Below, piece after piece: positions 6,998-7,067 of a stretch of 7,067 nt of DNA. This DNA comes from Planctomycetes bacterium UBA4800 (GTDB taxonomy: Bacteria; Planctomycetota; UBA8108; UBA8890; UBA8898): positions 1 to 7,067 of the forward strand of contig DHGK01000208.1 of assembly GCA_002402755.1 (NCBI GenBank). Direction: 5' to 3'. Both the position numbers and the translations under genes were made by a program. The notes beneath the pieces were generated by a model that saw only the letters and a program-made list of their open reading frames with translations, searched no databases and had not been told where the DNA came from. Numbering within the stretch: position 1 is the first letter of the stretch; every line of letters begins with the position of its first letter.

Positions 6998-7003
6998 TTC
7001 ACA
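6990..7003. promoter_or_regulatory. LacI/GalR-type operator-like site upstream of gene C
   Basis: GGTAACCGTTCACA contains the 12-mer GTAACCGTTCAC (6991-7002), which has a central CG and matching half-site pairs at 4 of 6 positions (G-T-x-A-x-C-G-x-T-x-A-C). LacI/GalR-family repressors typically bind even dyads with a central CG, and the site fits 10 of the 11 specified positions of the related TGWAANCGNTNWCA pattern. An identical 12-mer in inverted orientation lies at 11-22. It is about 210 bp upstream of gene C and 150 bp upstream of the proximal promoter, so it may serve a distal promoter, a divergent gene outside the window, or looping. No regulator gene is present in the window. Confidence 0.4.
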
Positions 7004-7067
7004 GGACATCCCGAACACGCGATCTCCACCTTCAGCACATCGCATTCCGGCGTCCTTCGTGGTGCTC

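Noticed and set aside
11..7002. Inverted 12-mers as terminal repeats of a transposon
   Set aside because: No transposase or integrase lies between them, no target-site duplication is visible in the adjacent bases, and the left copy abuts a stop codon as part of a terminator-like hairpin. A regulatory role is more economical.
6815..7067. Possible end of an upstream minus-strand gene, or small ORFs starting near 7038-7045
   Set aside because: All three minus frames were read. One stops at 7032-7034 after only 11 codons in the window, and the other two run into Arg/Ala/Gly-rich sequence typical of GC-rich non-coding DNA. Too little is visible to support a gene, though the last codons of an outside gene cannot be excluded.

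Overview
The window is a G+C-rich stretch (roughly two thirds G+C by eye) carrying three protein genes. All are on the minus strand and fill almost the whole window in the order C (3536-6781), B (1503-3494), A (24-1391) in the direction of transcription. The mix is a giant membrane protein fused to a spermidine-synthase-like domain with C-terminal TPR-like helices, plus two exported enzymes of which one is ceramidase-like. That is typical of Planctomycetes and related environmental lineages, but no rRNA or marker gene is present, so this placement is an inference.

Layout on the minus strand. First comes about 286 bp of leader or intergenic DNA (6782-7067). It holds a cluster of overlapping palindromes with a LacI-family-like operator (6974-7003), a GC hairpin (6905-6930) and a candidate sigma70-type promoter (6812-6840) just in front of gene C. 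Gene C (1081 aa) combines a duplicated, MFS-like polytopic membrane half, a SAM-binding aminopropyl/methyltransferase fold and TPR-like repeats. After 41 bp, with a strong hairpin ending 4 nt before the Shine-Dalgarno (SD) sequence, comes gene B (663 aa), an exported protein with an alpha-helical, toroid-like N-terminal half. I do not recognise its exact family; a glycan-active role is only a guess. After a further 111 bp, with a GC hairpin and an extended -10 box, comes gene A (455 aa), an exported member of the neutral ceramidase N-terminal-domain family. The genes are probably one transcription unit, with A possibly also transcribed on its own.

The most unexpected non-coding signal is a 12-bp sequence, GTGAACGGTTAC. 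It occurs immediately after the stop of gene A (11-22) and again, in inverted orientation, about 210 bp upstream of gene C (6991-7002), so it frames the three-gene block. It has the central CG and partial dyad symmetry of LacI/GalR-type operators, and the left copy also forms part of a small terminator-like hairpin.

The genes could work together at the envelope: C sits in the inner membrane while A and B act outside it, perhaps on lipids or glycans. This is inferred only from signal peptides, membrane segments and family resemblance. Two very long plus-strand open frames (51-3488 and 3482-6994) lie codon-on-codon opposite these genes and are judged artefacts of codon bias.
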